DNA of 64,000 nt from an uncultured Pelagibacteraceae bacterium (GCA_902581925.1 CACHQB010000001.1:1-64000), one strand, 5' to 3'; positions 48,133-59,212 are shown, counted from the stretch's first letter. A program made the numbers and translations. Notes: generated by a model from the letters alone, not told the origin.

Positions 48133-49824
48133 TTAATTAACCTCTATATATTTTGTGGCTAAAATAGGCCCAATTTTATCTATGACTTTTCCAGCTACCT
48201 CTACGGAGGTCCAGCCAGCAGTATTATAAAGTGTACCCTTCCACCCTCCTTTTCTATGTCTATACTTATAATAATAATCTTTAGATTTTTTTGGAGTATC
48301 AAGCATTACAACAAAAACAAATTGTGGATTTGATGTAGGAAAAATGGAGGCAAAAGTATTTATTTTTGCCTCAGAATATGCTCCCCCTTCAGGTTGATCA
48401 GCGGTTCCTGTTTTTCCACCAATTTCATAATTTTGAACATCTGCAAATTTAGCTGTCCCTTCCTCAGTATTTACAATTTTTCTTAAAGCGCTAACAACTT
48501 GTTCTGAAATACCTTTGTTTAATATTCTTTTATTTTTTTTATTTAAATTATTTTCCTTATAAATTAATGTTGGGTTAATTTCATACCCACCATTTGTTAA
48601 AATAGAATAACCCTTTGCTAATTGAAGAATTGTAGTTGCTACTCCATGTCCAAAAGAAGCTGTAGCCAATCTGCATTTTCCAAAATCATAATTTTTTTGA
48701 GGAGCAACTTCTTCAATATCAAAATCAATATCACTTAACACGCCAACTTTTTCTAAAAATAGTTTAAATTTTTCTGAGCCAACTTTTTGTGCAATTTTTA
48801 CTGATCCTATATTTCCAGATCTGACTAAAATTTGCTCTGCAGTTAAATCTGATGGTATTTCATTGTCGTACTCACCTATTCTGTATTTGTCACATTTAAT
48901 TGATTTGGGTAAATCTAAAAATTCAGTATCTGGTTTAATTACTTTTTCATTTAAGGCGCTAGCAAAAGTAAATGCTTTAAATACAGACCCAAGTTCATAT
49001 GTTCCTTTAGTTACCCTATTAATATAATTCACATCTGTAATATTTTGTCTTTCATTTGGATTAAAATCTGGCAAAGAAACTAATGATAAAATATTTCCAT
49101 TATTAACATCCATTAAAATGGCTGCACTACCTTTGCTTTTAAAAATTTCCTGATATTTAATTAATTCTTTTCTAATTAAAAATTGAATATCTTTATCTAG
49201 GGTAAGTTTAATTGACTCTTTTGATTTTCTAAGATCATCATTTAGAGATTTTTCTAATCCAGAAATACCATTATTATCATCATCTATCTGACCTAAAACA
49301 TGACTAAAAAGATTTTTTTGTGGATACATTCTTAAAACTCTTTCTTCTGGAATTAAAGATTTGTCCCCTAATTTCATTATTTTTTCGTAATTTTCTTCTG
49401 AAATTTTCTTCTCTAAATAAAAAAATTTCTTAGTTTTTATTTTTTTTTTTATTTCATAAAAATTTTTATCAGGAAAAATAATATTTAAACTTAGAAGTAA
49501 TTTTTTTTCATTAATTATATCTGATGTTTTTAAACCAATATCAATCGATTTAACTGTCTTAGCTAAATAATTTCCATTAATATCTATGATGTCTGCTCGA
49601 TAAAGCTGATTTTTAGATGCAGAAAGATTGTTGATTTTTTCTAATTTACTCTTTCGTGAACCTAAGTGAACTAGGTGTATTATGTAAATTAAGTATATAA
49701 TAAAAAAAACAAAGAAAATAAACGCTATACGATTAAATTGAATATTTAATCCATTTTCTTTTTTCTTAAATTTAAAATCACTTTTATAGTCTTCTATAGT
49801 TAATTTCGATTTATTATCAGCCAT
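48133..49824 (-). CDS. ftsI: Septal peptidoglycan transpeptidase FtsI/PBP3
   Basis: SVFK (SxxK), SGN (SxN), KTGTAD (KTG); N-terminal TM. Confidence 0.95.
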   Translation of the reverse strand: MADNKSKLTIEDYKSDFKFKKKENGLNIQFNRIAFIFFVFFIIYLIYIIHLVHLGSRKSKLEKINNLSASKNQLYRADIIDINGNYLAKTVKSIDIGLKTSDIINEKKLLLSLNIIFPDKNFYEIKKKIKTKKFFYLEKKISEENYEKIMKLGDKSLIPEERVLRMYPQKNLFSHVLGQIDDDNNGISGLEKSLNDDLRKSKESIKLTLDKDIQFLIRKELIKYQEIFKSKGSAAILMDVNNGNILSLVSLPDFNPNERQNITDVNYINRVTKGTYELGSVFKAFTFASALNEKVIKPDTEFLDLPKSIKCDKYRIGEYDNEIPSDLTAEQILVRSGNIGSVKIAQKVGSEKFKLFLEKVGVLSDIDFDIEEVAPQKNYDFGKCRLATASFGHGVATTILQLAKGYSILTNGGYEINPTLIYKENNLNKKNKRILNKGISEQVVSALRKIVNTEEGTAKFADVQNYEIGGKTGTADQPEGGAYSEAKINTFASIFPTSNPQFVFVVMLDTPKKSKDYYYKYRHRKGGWKGTLYNTAGWTSVEVAGKVIDKIGPILATKYIEVN

Positions 49825-50129
49825 TACTCTTTAATAATTTTAAAATTTTGGATTTTATTTACATCATTTGAAATATTGTAGACTCTTATGTCGTTTATAT
49901 TTTTTTGAATTAACTCATCCTCAAAATACTGAGACTGATATTCAAGTAACCTTTCTGAAGAACTTAAATAATCATACTCCAAGGATACATTTTCAAATTC
50001 AGCCCTTAAAATTCTAATATTCTCTTTTGCAGTAAATATTTCATCTTCAATCTGTTTAGTCGTATTTTTTATTATTGCAGTTGATAGAACTAAAAAAAAA
50101 ATCACTACTGCTAAAGCAAACTTTTTCAC
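49824..50129 (-). CDS. ftsL: FtsL-like division protein
   Basis: 101 aa, N-terminal TM plus coiled-coil-like region, between rsmH and ftsI. Confidence 0.7.
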   Translation of the reverse strand: MKKFALAVVIFFLVLSTAIIKNTTKQIEDEIFTAKENIRILRAEFENVSLEYDYLSSSERLLEYQSQYFEDELIQKNINDIRVYNISNDVNKIQNFKIIKE

Positions 50130-51136
50130 AGTTTGTCTCCATAATTTTCAATTTCAATATAATTTCTGAATTGCTCCTCTATGTCAGTATCAAAATTATA
50201 AAAATCTTTTTTTTTAATCGCATATCTAAATTTAGCAGATCTAGATGGTGGGTTTTCATTCACCTCCCCATCTGAGGGAGTTATTGGTTTTTTTTGAATT
50301 AAGTTAAACAATGTATCTACTTGTTCAATAACTGGGCTATATCGTGAAATACTTTTATTTTCAGATAGACTTTTAAAAAAATATTTTACTATTTTATCCT
50401 CTAAAGAGTTAAATGTAACTACCCCCAAAACACCACCTTTTTTTAAAACTTTAGTTGCATTAATAAGTCCAAAAATTAACTCACTTATCTCTTTATTTAC
50501 AAATATTCTAAGGGCCTGAAAAACCTTGGTCGCATTATGAACTTTAAAATTTTTTCTTTTTTTTGATTTATCAATAATTTCAACCAAAGATTTAGTATCA
50601 ATTTGATTTTTAGATCTTTCTTTTATGATATTTCGTGCAATAAATTTTGCATCTTTTTCATCTCCAAAAAATTTAAAAATTTTTTCTAATTCTTTTTCAT
50701 CGAGTTTGTTGATAACATCTTCTGCTGAACAACTATTTAATCCTAACTGCATATTTAATTTACCGCTGGCATCGAATGATAATCCTTTTTTTGGATCTTT
50801 TATTTGAGTATAAGAGTAACCTAGATCAAAAATTATACCTCTTATATATTCATTTTTGAGCTTTAAATTACTTAATTGACTAAATTTTATATTTTTAAAA
50901 ATAAATCTATCTTCAAAGTTTTCTTTTAATTGATTAGCAATTTTTTCACTTTCTATGTCTCTATCAATTGCTATTACTTTTGTATTTTTAAAATCTAGAA
51001 TTTTTTTGGAATAACCGCCTTGACCGAAAGTACAATCGATAAATGTGCCACCATGTTGAGGGGAAATAACGCTAATAATTTCTTTTAGCAGTACCGGATA
51101 ATGCTTTTGCATTTTCGGTACTATGGTGGCGTCCAT
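50126..51136 (-). CDS. rsmH: 16S rRNA m4C1402 methyltransferase
   Basis: [51 protein letters not shown]. Confidence 0.97.
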   Translation of the reverse strand: MDATIVPKMQKHYPVLLKEIISVISPQHGGTFIDCTFGQGGYSKKILDFKNTKVIAIDRDIESEKIANQLKENFEDRFIFKNIKFSQLSNLKLKNEYIRGIIFDLGYSYTQIKDPKKGLSFDASGKLNMQLGLNSCSAEDVINKLDEKELEKIFKFFGDEKDAKFIARNIIKERSKNQIDTKSLVEIIDKSKKRKNFKVHNATKVFQALRIFVNKEISELIFGLINATKVLKKGGVLGVVTFNSLEDKIVKYFFKSLSENKSISRYSPVIEQVDTLFNLIQKKPITPSDGEVNENPPSRSAKFRYAIKKKDFYNFDTDIEEQFRNYIEIENYGDKL

Positions 51137-51154
51137 TTATCTCTTGGAAGACCA

Positions 51155-52636
51155 TTAATTTTTTTGTCTTCTTAAGAATGCGGGTATCTCAAGATCATCC
51201 TCTTCTTCGTCATTCGAAGATAATAAATCTTCAGGACTTGAATTTTCAGTTTCTGAGCTAAATAAATCTGGTGAGTCAGAATTAACTCCAAATTCTTTAA
51301 GATCATTTGATACCTCTTGCTCAATATTGTTTTCTTGAGTTTCTTCATGGATTGTTTCCATGGCCTCTTGCGCAAATGATTTTTCCATTTCATTAACTGC
51401 ACTATCCTCAACAATATTTTCGCTTTCCATGCTTGAATTTTCGAAGGCATCTTGATTCATCATTTGATTGTGGGAACTCTCAGTCTGTTGCTCGTGAATA
51501 ATCTCATTTTCAAGCTTTAAAGCATTTGCACCATGGGTAATTGGGTTTGATGCTGAAGTATTTGAAAAATTAAAAGATTGAGATGATCCCACATTTGAAA
51601 AATCAGAATAGCCAGGATTACGATTCTGAATTCGATGAACCATATTTACAACTGACTTTGATTCAGGTTGTTGGCCATCTAAAGAAGTAGCAACAATTGA
51701 AACTCTCATTTTTCCATCAAGTTCAGTGTCAGTAATTGCACCAATAATTAACTCAGCTTCAGGATCAACTTCTGCTCTGACTTTATTTACAGCTTCATCA
51801 ACTTCAAAAAGTTTGAGGTCTTTACCACCAGTAATATTTACAAGCAATCCTTTTGCACCTTTTAATGTGTAGTCATCGATCAATGGATTACTAATTGCCA
51901 TCTCTGCTGCTTTAAGAGCTCTACCTTCTCCTTCAGCTTCTCCAGTTCCCATCATAGCTTTGCCCATCGCCGCCATAACAGTTTCTACATCAGCAAAATC
52001 TAAGTTTATTAAACCAGGTCTTACCATTAAGTCTGTTATACTTTGAACACCATGCATCAAAACGTTATTTGAAAGATTAAAAGATTCTTCAAATGTTGTT
52101 TGCTCATTTGCTATTTTGAACAGGTTTTGGTTTGGAATAACAATTATTGTATCAACATGTTTTCTCAATTCTTCTAAACCTTGTTGTGCTCTTCTCATTC
52201 TAGAGGGGCCTTCATATAAAAATGGAAGAGTCACAACACCTACAGTTAAGATATTTAATTCTTTAGCAGCTCTAGCGATGACATGAGCCGCACCGGTGCC
52301 CGTTCCACCACCCATACCAGCTGCAATAAAAACCATGTTTGCACCTTGAAGTGTATTTACAATTTCATTTAAAGATTCATCAGCAGCTGCTTGACCGATA
52401 TCAAGTTTTGCACCTGCTCCTAAACCTTTTGTTAAATTTAAACCAATTTGAATTCTTGTTTTTGCTTTACTTAATTTTAAATCCTGCGCATCTGTATTGA
52501 CCGCAATAAATTCTACTCCTTGAAGATTATTTTCAATCATTTCATTAATTGCATTTCCACCTGCTCCACCAACTCCTAATACTAGTAGTCGTGGTTGTAA
52601 TTCTTTAATTTCTGGTGCCTTAAAGTTAATTGTCAT
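51155..52636 (-). CDS. ftsZ: Cell division GTPase FtsZ
   Basis: [43 protein letters not shown]-terminal peptide [12 protein letters not shown]. Confidence 0.99.
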   Translation of the reverse strand: MTINFKAPEIKELQPRLLVLGVGGAGGNAINEMIENNLQGVEFIAVNTDAQDLKLSKAKTRIQIGLNLTKGLGAGAKLDIGQAAADESLNEIVNTLQGANMVFIAAGMGGGTGTGAAHVIARAAKELNILTVGVVTLPFLYEGPSRMRRAQQGLEELRKHVDTIIVIPNQNLFKIANEQTTFEESFNLSNNVLMHGVQSITDLMVRPGLINLDFADVETVMAAMGKAMMGTGEAEGEGRALKAAEMAISNPLIDDYTLKGAKGLLVNITGGKDLKLFEVDEAVNKVRAEVDPEAELIIGAITDTELDGKMRVSIVATSLDGQQPESKSVVNMVHRIQNRNPGYSDFSNVGSSQSFNFSNTSASNPITHGANALKLENEIIHEQQTESSHNQMMNQDAFENSSMESENIVEDSAVNEMEKSFAQEAMETIHEETQENNIEQEVSNDLKEFGVNSDSPDLFSSETENSSPEDLLSSNDEEEDDLEIPAFLRRQKN

Positions 52637-52637
52637 C

Positions 52638-53105
52638 TTATTTCCCCTCGTTGTTGTTTAAGTGTTTTTCCCATTTAAGACTTGCTCGATTTGTATTTGC
52701 TTTTTTTCTTGCTGATGTCTTAAATTTTTCAAATGCTGCTGGTTCCCATATTTGGAATGTTTGACCTTGACCAACAAATAACATGCTGTTTTTAATTTTT
52801 GCATGTTTCAATAATTTTGATGAAAGTGAAATTCTACCTTCGCTATCGAACTGTAAATTTGTACTTTCTGCTAGTATTGATGTTGCAAAGTAATCTCTTC
52901 TTTCCTCAAAAGGGTTTAAAGAGTCAATTGCTGAAGAAATTTTTTCTATTCTATCTTGAGAACATGCTTCTATTGAAGAGTTATTAAAAGATGGATAACA
53001 AATAATACCATTGTATCCTAAATTTGATAAATATGACCTGAAACTAGCAGGCACCGACACTCTCCCCTTTTTGTCCAACTTGTTCTCGTAAGTAGATAAA
53101 AACAT
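52638..53105 (-). CDS. mraZ: Transcriptional regulator MraZ
   Basis: [45 protein letters not shown]. Confidence 0.95.
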   Translation of the reverse strand: MFLSTYENKLDKKGRVSVPASFRSYLSNLGYNGIICYPSFNNSSIEACSQDRIEKISSAIDSLNPFEERRDYFATSILAESTNLQFDSEGRISLSSKLLKHAKIKNSMLFVGQGQTFQIWEPAAFEKFKTSARKKANTNRASLKWEKHLNNNEGK

Positions 53106-53133
53106 ATAATTTTAATTTTATAAATTCCATAAT

Positions 53134-53157
53134 TGGGAATATATGGGAATATATGGG
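53134..53157. promoter_or_regulatory. Candidate MraZ-binding direct repeats
   Basis: Three TGGG cores on the plus strand at exactly 10-bp spacing (53134, 53144, 53154), about 30-50 nt upstream of the mraZ start codon. Confidence 0.65.
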
Positions 53158-53362
53158 TATTTAAAATGATAGTCAAACTCTGAATTTGATTAAATTCTGC
53201 ATACAGATAGTGATTTTTGTAATACTAAAATTTATTTGAGACCTTTTTTCTAAGCTATTTTGCTTTCTATGAAAAATTGAAAAAAAAACATAAGTGAGAC
53301 ACGATATTGAGTCAAAATGAGAACATTTAATAAATATTAAACTTTATAATATTAATAAGAAT

Positions 53363-53716
53363 GCCAGATAAACTATAAGCCGGGTTCTGTCATTTAAACT
53401 TATCATTTGTCTAGGCTTAAGATCACTCTTAAGCTCAAGCAACTAACCCTGATGACTAGCCAAGGACGGCTTTTAGTTTTTCAACAATGTCATCTCTACT
53501 TAGTCTTGCTCCCAGTGGGGTTTTCCAGCGTTCATTGTTACCAATAGAACCGGTGTGCTCTTACCACACCTTTTCACCCTTGCCATGTTATGGCGGTTTA
53601 TTTTCTGTGGCACTATCCCTAGGGTTTCCCCCGCCAGGAATTACCTGGCACTGCGTCCTTGTAGAGCCCGGACTTTCCTCTTTAAAAAAATTAAAGCGAT
53701 AAGTCATTTATCTGGC
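53363..53716 (-). ncRNA. rnpB: RNase P RNA (class A)
   Basis: Minus strand: GAGGAAAGTCCGGGCTC, GGAAACCCTAGGGATAGTGCCACAGAAA, GGGTGAAAAGGTGTGGTAAGAGCACACC, GAACCCGGCTTATAG; ends GCCAGATAAA/TTTATCTGGC pair as P1. Confidence 0.96.
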
Positions 53717-53760
53717 TGGAACATTTTATTTATATACTAAAATTTTTCAAGTAAATTTAT

Positions 53761-54486
53761 TTAATTTTTAAGAAGATTTTCACTTAACAACAAGCATTCT
53801 AGATCAATTATACCATTGATAAGTTCTTGTCGAAATCGTCTTTGAAATGCAATTGTTATTAATTTTGAATTTTTTTTTTTTGAAAAATTAATATTTTTTG
53901 GATATCCAATTTGAATTAAATTTTGGATAAATTTTAATTCATTTTTTTTACTTAATTTAATATTTCTTTTTTTAGAAATATACTTCTGATCAAAACTGTG
54001 CCAATAACCAATTTTTCTCTTTGCTAAATATTTCCATGGAAATTTTTCACCTGGGTCTTTTTTTCGATCAGGTGCGATATCAGAGTGACCTAATATAAAT
54101 TCAGCTTTAATATTATATTTTTTAATCAGAAATTTACTTAATTTTAAAACTGAATTAATTTGTTTTTTTGAAAATTTTCTATATTTATTTTCATGTCCAG
54201 GATTACTTATTTCGATGCCTATTGAATATTTGTTAATTGATTTATATTTTTTCCAAGCAGAGACTCCTGCATGCCATGCAATGTATAAATCAGGAACTAA
54301 ATTTAGAATTTGACCGTTATTTTTAATTAGATAGTGACTACTAACTTTTGATCCCTGCTGAGTCAGTCGAGTAATTGCATCTCTTTCACTTTGCATTCCT
54401 GTATAATGAAAAATAATAAATTTAATCTCTTTAGGCTTTCTTTTTCTCTTATCAAAATTTAGTGAATAGTTTATAATTTTATGCAT
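53761..54486 (-). CDS. N-acetylmuramoyl-L-alanine amidase (AmpD-like)
   Basis: IIFHYTGMQSERDAI; WHAGVSAWK; HSDIAPDRKKDPGEKFPW. Confidence 0.9.
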   Translation of the reverse strand: MHKIINYSLNFDKRKRKPKEIKFIIFHYTGMQSERDAITRLTQQGSKVSSHYLIKNNGQILNLVPDLYIAWHAGVSAWKKYKSINKYSIGIEISNPGHENKYRKFSKKQINSVLKLSKFLIKKYNIKAEFILGHSDIAPDRKKDPGEKFPWKYLAKRKIGYWHSFDQKYISKKRNIKLSKKNELKFIQNLIQIGYPKNINFSKKKNSKLITIAFQRRFRQELINGIIDLECLLLSENLLKN

Positions 54487-54588
54487 GTTAGATTATCGGT
54501 ATAATTTTAGACGATTTATAAACACTTTATAGACAATATTTAAATTTAAATGTTAATTTTATAAAATATTTATATAATATATATTATT

Positions 54589-55386
54589 ATGTTTAGAAAA
54601 TTAGCAATAACAATAACGACTGTTATTTTAATATCACTTAATGCTTACGCTGGATCTGATGGAGAAGTATTACTAAAAAAAGATCAACCAGAGGAAATAA
54701 AAGATTGTTTTGAAAAATTAAACAGAGCAACTTTTGCTCTCAACCAAGGATTAGATAAAACGATCATTAAACCAATTGCTAAAGGCTATAGAAATTTACC
54801 AACTCCGATCCAAAAAGGCACAAGTAACGCCGTTAGAAACTTATCTAATTTAATAACAATACCTAATAATATTTTGCAAGGAGATATTAAGTTAGCAATA
54901 ATTAATACTGGGAGATTAGTTGTAAATACTACAGTTGGTCTACTTGGTACTATAGATGTAGCAAATAAAATGGGATTTCCAAAATATGAAAAAGAAGACT
55001 ACGGACAAACTTTAGGAACATGGGGAGTGGGACCAGGTTGTTATTTAGTACTTCCAGTTTTAGGTCCGTCAACAATTAGGGATACAGCTGGTTCTTTTGT
55101 AAATATTTTTGGTGGAGATCCTTGGTATAATGCTTCTATACAAGGTAATAATGAATTTTTAAATGATAGTATTTATATTACATCAAAAGCTCTAAGTGGT
55201 ATTGATTTTAGAGCAAACAATATAGAGTCTATAGAAAATCTTGAAAAAAATTCAATTGATTTTTATGCTTCTGTAAGAAGCCTTTACACACAAGATAGAG
55301 AAAATAAAATAAAAAATAATCAAAGAGGAAGCATAGAAGTTCTATATAAAGACGAAGAAGATTGGGAAGAAATAGATAGTCAATAA
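54589..55386 (+). CDS. mlaA: MlaA/VacJ-family phospholipid-transport protein
   Basis: CFEKLNRATFALNQGLD; RLVVNTTVGLLGTIDVANKMG; GQTLGTWGVGPGCYLVLPVLGPSTIRD. Confidence 0.93.
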   Translation: MFRKLAITITTVILISLNAYAGSDGEVLLKKDQPEEIKDCFEKLNRATFALNQGLDKTIIKPIAKGYRNLPTPIQKGTSNAVRNLSNLITIPNNILQGDIKLAIINTGRLVVNTTVGLLGTIDVANKMGFPKYEKEDYGQTLGTWGVGPGCYLVLPVLGPSTIRDTAGSFVNIFGGDPWYNASIQGNNEFLNDSIYITSKALSGIDFRANNIESIENLEKNSIDFYASVRSLYTQDRENKIKNNQRGSIEVLYKDEEDWEEIDSQ

Positions 55387-55400
55387 TTCAAGAAAATTTT

Positions 55401-55991
55401 ATGAAATTTAAAAAAATTTTATTAATATTAATCCTATTAAATTTAAATAATACTTATGTATTTTCCATTGAGCCAGATATATTTGTCCAATCTACAGTAA
55501 ATAGAGCATCTGATACCCTTTCCAGAAATATTTCAAAAGAGAAAAAGATAAATGAATTAAAAAAAATAGCAAAGGATACAGTTGATATAAGGGGTGTTGG
55601 TTTTTATAGTCTTGGATCAGCAAGAAGTACAATTAATGACCAACAAAAAAAAGAGTATTTTGATTTATTTGAAAACTATTTCTTAAAGAGTTTTTCAAGT
55701 AGATTATCTGAATATACAAATCCTAAAATTGAAGTTCAGGGAAAAGAAGTTATTAACAAAAATTATACAATAGTTAATAGCATATTAATTGCTACCTCAG
55801 ATAGACCAGAAATCAAAATTGATTGGAGAGTATATACAAAAAATCCTGAAAATCCTTTAATAAGAGATTTAATTATAGAAGGACTCAGCTTAGCAAGAAC
55901 GCAAAAAGAGGAGTTTGCATCGATTTTGAATTCTAATGATGGAAATATTGAAGTTTTGTTTAAAACTTTAGAAGAATTCTCAAAAAATTAA
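55401..55991 (+). CDS. mlaC: MlaC/Ttg2D-family periplasmic phospholipid-binding protein
   Basis: Signal peptide; YFDLFENYFLKSFSSRLSEYTN; IDWRVYTKNPENPLIRDLIIEGLSLARTQKEEFASIL. Confidence 0.88.
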   Translation: MKFKKILLILILLNLNNTYVFSIEPDIFVQSTVNRASDTLSRNISKEKKINELKKIAKDTVDIRGVGFYSLGSARSTINDQQKKEYFDLFENYFLKSFSSRLSEYTNPKIEVQGKEVINKNYTIVNSILIATSDRPEIKIDWRVYTKNPENPLIRDLIIEGLSLARTQKEEFASILNSNDGNIEVLFKTLEEFSKN

Positions 55992-56000
55992 TTTGATAAA

Positions 56001-56102
56001 TTAAAGTTTACTTAAAAATTTATAAAGAAAGGTTTCTCTAAATTTTAAATTAATTCTTTTTTTTGGATATTTATTCAAAGTCTCTAATATAAATTTTTCC
56101 AT
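56001..56102 (-). CDS. Candidate 33-aa basic peptide
   Basis: Read by eye: MEKFILETLNKYPKKRINLKFRETFLYKFLSKL*; TAATG overlap with the upstream gene's stop. Confidence 0.3.
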   Translation of the reverse strand: MEKFILETLNKYPKKRINLKFRETFLYKFLSKL

Positions 56103-56698
56103 TAAATCACTTCTCCTTTTTCAGTAAAATATGGAAAATCATAAGTTATTTTTCTAATTTTATCTTTATATTTTTCTAAATCAACACCTCTATAATATTT
56201 GATAAAAGTAGGCATTTCGCAAACATAGTAAGTATCTAAACGTTTGAAGAAATAATCTAAAAAACTTATAGCTCTTTCACTATAAAGTTCTTTTGCTTCA
56301 AGTAATTCATCATATTCTCTATGATACATATTTAATTGTTCTGGAAACCAATTAGCATCCAAATAACTATCCAAATCGAAAAGATCAGAAGGTTGCCAAA
56401 TTACCTTTCTATTACCTGCACCAAATGCTTTAATAATATTTGCAAATTTTCCACCTCTCTCATCGTGTGCATATGGAACTTGTGGATGGCTCAACGTTCT
56501 GTCTGTAAGAAATAGAAAAATTCCCTCTAAATGGAAGATTTTTTTTCTAATTGATATTCGATCGTATTGTCCATTTTCATCTAAATCTCTTTCTACAAAC
56601 TTAAAATCAGCATTCATAAATTGCTCTGCTAATTCATAATCAAGACTAGCAACAGAGTGATTGGTCATTTTTTGGAAGTAATTTTGAATAAAGTTCAC
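56102..56698 (-). CDS. Hypothetical protein, 198 aa
   Basis: Clean ORF, non-overlapping, in tandem with 56704..57042; no family recognised. Confidence 0.65.
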   Translation of the reverse strand: MNFIQNYFQKMTNHSVASLDYELAEQFMNADFKFVERDLDENGQYDRISIRKKIFHLEGIFLFLTDRTLSHPQVPYAHDERGGKFANIIKAFGAGNRKVIWQPSDLFDLDSYLDANWFPEQLNMYHREYDELLEAKELYSERAISFLDYFFKRLDTYYVCEMPTFIKYYRGVDLEKYKDKIRKITYDFPYFTEKGEVI

Positions 56699-56703
56699 TA
56701 ATA

Positions 56704-57042
56704 TTATTTTTTCTCCTTCTTAAAGTTGTAAACTTTATTAGCTCCAAATTTCATAACATCAAATCCTGAAGGACTTACATTTTCTATTGAAATGAGTTCC
56801 CAGCCATCATTTCCTAACTCGTTTAAAGCATACTCAGTAGATTTGTTAAAATCATACTTTATATTTTTATCAATATTTTTGTCATTATGATACTTAGTAT
56901 ATGCTCTAGAAGCTATTCCAAATTCTTTTTCTAAATCAGATAGAGCCATATTATCCCAGTCTTTGTCACCCTCAGAATGATTTTTTAACTCAATTCCGAT
57001 TAACTCATCACCACGAATTTTTTTATATTCAAATTTTTTCAT
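56704..57042 (-). CDS. Hypothetical protein, 112 aa (DUF4177-like NDGWELISIE motif)
   Basis: ALNELGNDGWELISIENVSPSG...YNFKKEKK. Confidence 0.6.
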   Translation of the reverse strand: MKKFEYKKIRGDELIGIELKNHSEGDKDWDNMALSDLEKEFGIASRAYTKYHNDKNIDKNIKYDFNKSTEYALNELGNDGWELISIENVSPSGFDVMKFGANKVYNFKKEKK

Positions 57043-57167
57043 AACTAGAGACTAGTACATTGTAAAAAATAACTCGACTCAATCTGGACTCAGTAAAAAA
57101 ATTAATTTGAGGTTTTTTGCTTAGATTTTGAAAAACCAAAATTTCTAAACGTTGATTTTACTAGATT

Positions 57168-57244
57168 TGGTGGGCCCGCCAGGACTCGAACCTGGGACCA
57201 ATACATTATGAGTGTACTGCTCTAACCAACTGAGCTACAGGCCC
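57168..57244 (-). tRNA. tRNA with CAT anticodon, probably tRNA-Ile2 (k2C) rather than Met
   Basis: GGGCCTGTAGCTCAGTTGGTTAGAGCAGTACACTCATAATGTATTGGTCCCAGGTTCGAGTCCTGGCGGGCCCACCA; body resembles alphaproteobacterial Ile2. Confidence 0.9.
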
Positions 57245-57303
57245 AAAACAAAAAATTAATTATACCATTTTTAACAAGTTATCAATTAAAGATAACTAAA
57301 TAA

Positions 57304-57378
57304 TGGTGGGCCGTGTTGGTTACGCTCCAACTACCCCTGCAATGTCAATGCAGTACTCTACTATTGAGCTAACGGCCC
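57304..57378 (-). tRNA. tRNA-Val (anticodon GAC), CCA encoded
   Basis: GGGCCGTTAGCTCAATAGTAGAGTACTGCATTGACATTGCAGGGGTAGTTGGAGCGTAACCAACACGGCCCACCA. Confidence 0.92.
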
Positions 57379-57382
57379 AGAA

Positions 57383-59212
57383 TTAACTTTCTAAGAAACT
57401 TTTTAACTGTTTAGACCTACTTGGATGCTTCAATTTTCGAAGTGCTTTAGCTTCTATCTGTCTAATTCTTTCTCGAGTAACAGAAAACTGTAATCCAACT
57501 TCCTCTAATGTATGATCAGTATTCATGCCTACTCCAAATCTCATTCTTAAAACTCTTTCCTCTCTTGGTGTAAGTGTAGATAAAATTTTTGTAGTTGCTT
57601 CTCCCAAGTTTGATTTTATTGCTTGCTCTAACGGAGCAAGTGCTTTTGTATCCTCTATAAAATCTCCAAGACTACTATCCTCTTCATCTCCAACTGGTTT
57701 TTCTAGTGATACAGGCTCTTTTGAAATTTTTAATACTTTTCTTACTTTGTCTAGAGGCATTCTAAGTTTTTGTGCTAATTCTTCAGGAGTAGCCTCTCTA
57801 CCAAATTCACTCAAAATTAATCTTTGTGTTCTAACAATTTTATTAATTGTCTCAATCATGTGAACAGGTATACGTATAGTTCTTGCTTGATCTGCAATTG
57901 ATCTTGTAATTGCTTGTCTTATCCACCATGTGGCATAGGTAGAAAATTTGTATCCTCTTCTATATTCAAACTTATCCACGGCTTTCATTAAACCTATATT
58001 TCCTTCTTGGATTAAATCCAAAAACTGAAGTCCTCTATTTGTATATTTTTTTGCAATTGAAATAACCAATCTAAGATTCGCTTCAACCATCTCTTTTTTA
58101 GCTATTCTTGATTCTTTCTCACCTTTTTGTATTCTACTAACTAATTTTTTAAAATCTGTAACTGAGATTCCAAGTTTATGACTTATTTCTATTAGTCTTT
58201 CTCTAATATTTTTAAAATCTTCTTTATTATTTGAAAAGAATTGTTTCCACACTAAGTTTGTATCTAAAAATTTTTTTAAATTTGGATTAATTTCGTTTCC
58301 AACATAAAATTTAATAAACTCATTTCTTGGAATTTTATAATCCATTGCGAGCCTCAAAAGATTACCTTCTAAAGAGATAATTTTCTTATTTTCTACGTAA
58401 TGTTTTTGGACAAGTTCTTCTAGAACTGATGGAGATAGTTGGAGAGACTTTATATTTTCTAATATATCATTTACTATTTTTTGGTATCCTTTTTCTTTTG
58501 CAGGTGAAAAGTTTTGAACTTTTAGAACACAATCTAGTTTTTCTTTCTGATATTTAATTAATTTTGTATACTCTTTTGTTAAGTTATTGACTGTTTTTAA
58601 TACTTTTGGTTTAATTTCTGTTTCCATTGCAGCAAGAGTTGGATTGAAATCCTCATCTTCATCTGGGGAACTATCTTCTTTATCTTTATCAATTTCTCCT
58701 GCATTTTTTTGCTTAGCACTAGGTCCTGTAGACTCATCTTCCATATAATTTGTATCAATATCAATTATCTCTCTGACTAAAATTTCATCTTTTTGCAATT
58801 TTTCATTCCAATCGAAAAATTGTTGTGCTGTTATGGGACTCTGTGAAAGCGCAATAAGCATTACATCTTTTCCTGCTTCTATTCTTTTTGCTATTGCAAT
58901 TTCACCTTCTCTTGAAAGTAATTCGACACCCCCCATTTCACGTAAATACATTCGTATAGGATCGTCACTTTTTTCTATTGTTTTACCTTCTTCTTTATTA
59001 GAATTTTCTTTTTTTCTTAAAACTTTAAAATCTGATTTTTTTTCAACTAAAGTAATATTTTCATCTAAAATATGAAGGAATGCTTGAGATAAATTCTCAT
59101 CAGATAAATTTCTCTTTCCTAGGGATTTACTTAATTCTTCATAAGTAATAAAACCTCTATGGGTTCCTCGACCCATAAGTCTAGCAAATGATTTTGTAAT
59201 TATTCTTTCCAC
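57383..59212 (-). CDS. rpoD: RNA polymerase primary sigma factor RpoD
   Basis: [87 protein letters not shown]. Confidence 0.98.
   Translation of the reverse strand: MERIITKSFARLMGRGTHRGFITYEELSKSLGKRNLSDENLSQAFLHILDENITLVEKKSDFKVLRKKENSNKEEGKTIEKSDDPIRMYLREMGGVELLSREGEIAIAKRIEAGKDVMLIALSQSPITAQQFFDWNEKLQKDEILVREIIDIDTNYMEDESTGPSAKQKNAGEIDKDKEDSSPDEDEDFNPTLAAMETEIKPKVLKTVNNLTKEYTKLIKYQKEKLDCVLKVQNFSPAKEKGYQKIVNDILENIKSLQLSPSVLEELVQKHYVENKKIISLEGNLLRLAMDYKIPRNEFIKFYVGNEINPNLKKFLDTNLVWKQFFSNNKEDFKNIRERLIEISHKLGISVTDFKKLVSRIQKGEKESRIAKKEMVEANLRLVISIAKKYTNRGLQFLDLIQEGNIGLMKAVDKFEYRRGYKFSTYATWWIRQAITRSIADQARTIRIPVHMIETINKIVRTQRLILSEFGREATPEELAQKLRMPLDKVRKVLKISKEPVSLEKPVGDEEDSSLGDFIEDTKALAPLEQAIKSNLGEATTKILSTLTPREERVLRMRFGVGMNTDHTLEEVGLQFSVTRERIRQIEAKALRKLKHPSRSKQLKSFLES

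Noticed and set aside
51172-51450. 92-aa ORF in another frame of the ftsZ 3' end
   Set aside because: Overlaps the low-complexity acidic ftsZ tail on the same strand; no independent support.
53487-53740. 71-aa and 61-aa plus-strand ORFs
   Set aside because: They are the reverse complement of rnpB (RNase P RNA).
57115-57141. ggttttttgcttagattttgaaaaacc as a terminator after the tRNA pair
   Set aside because: Stem is short and AT-rich with a large loop and no adjacent T-run; not strong enough to call.
57525-57863. 112-aa plus-strand ORF
   Set aside because: Antisense to rpoD.
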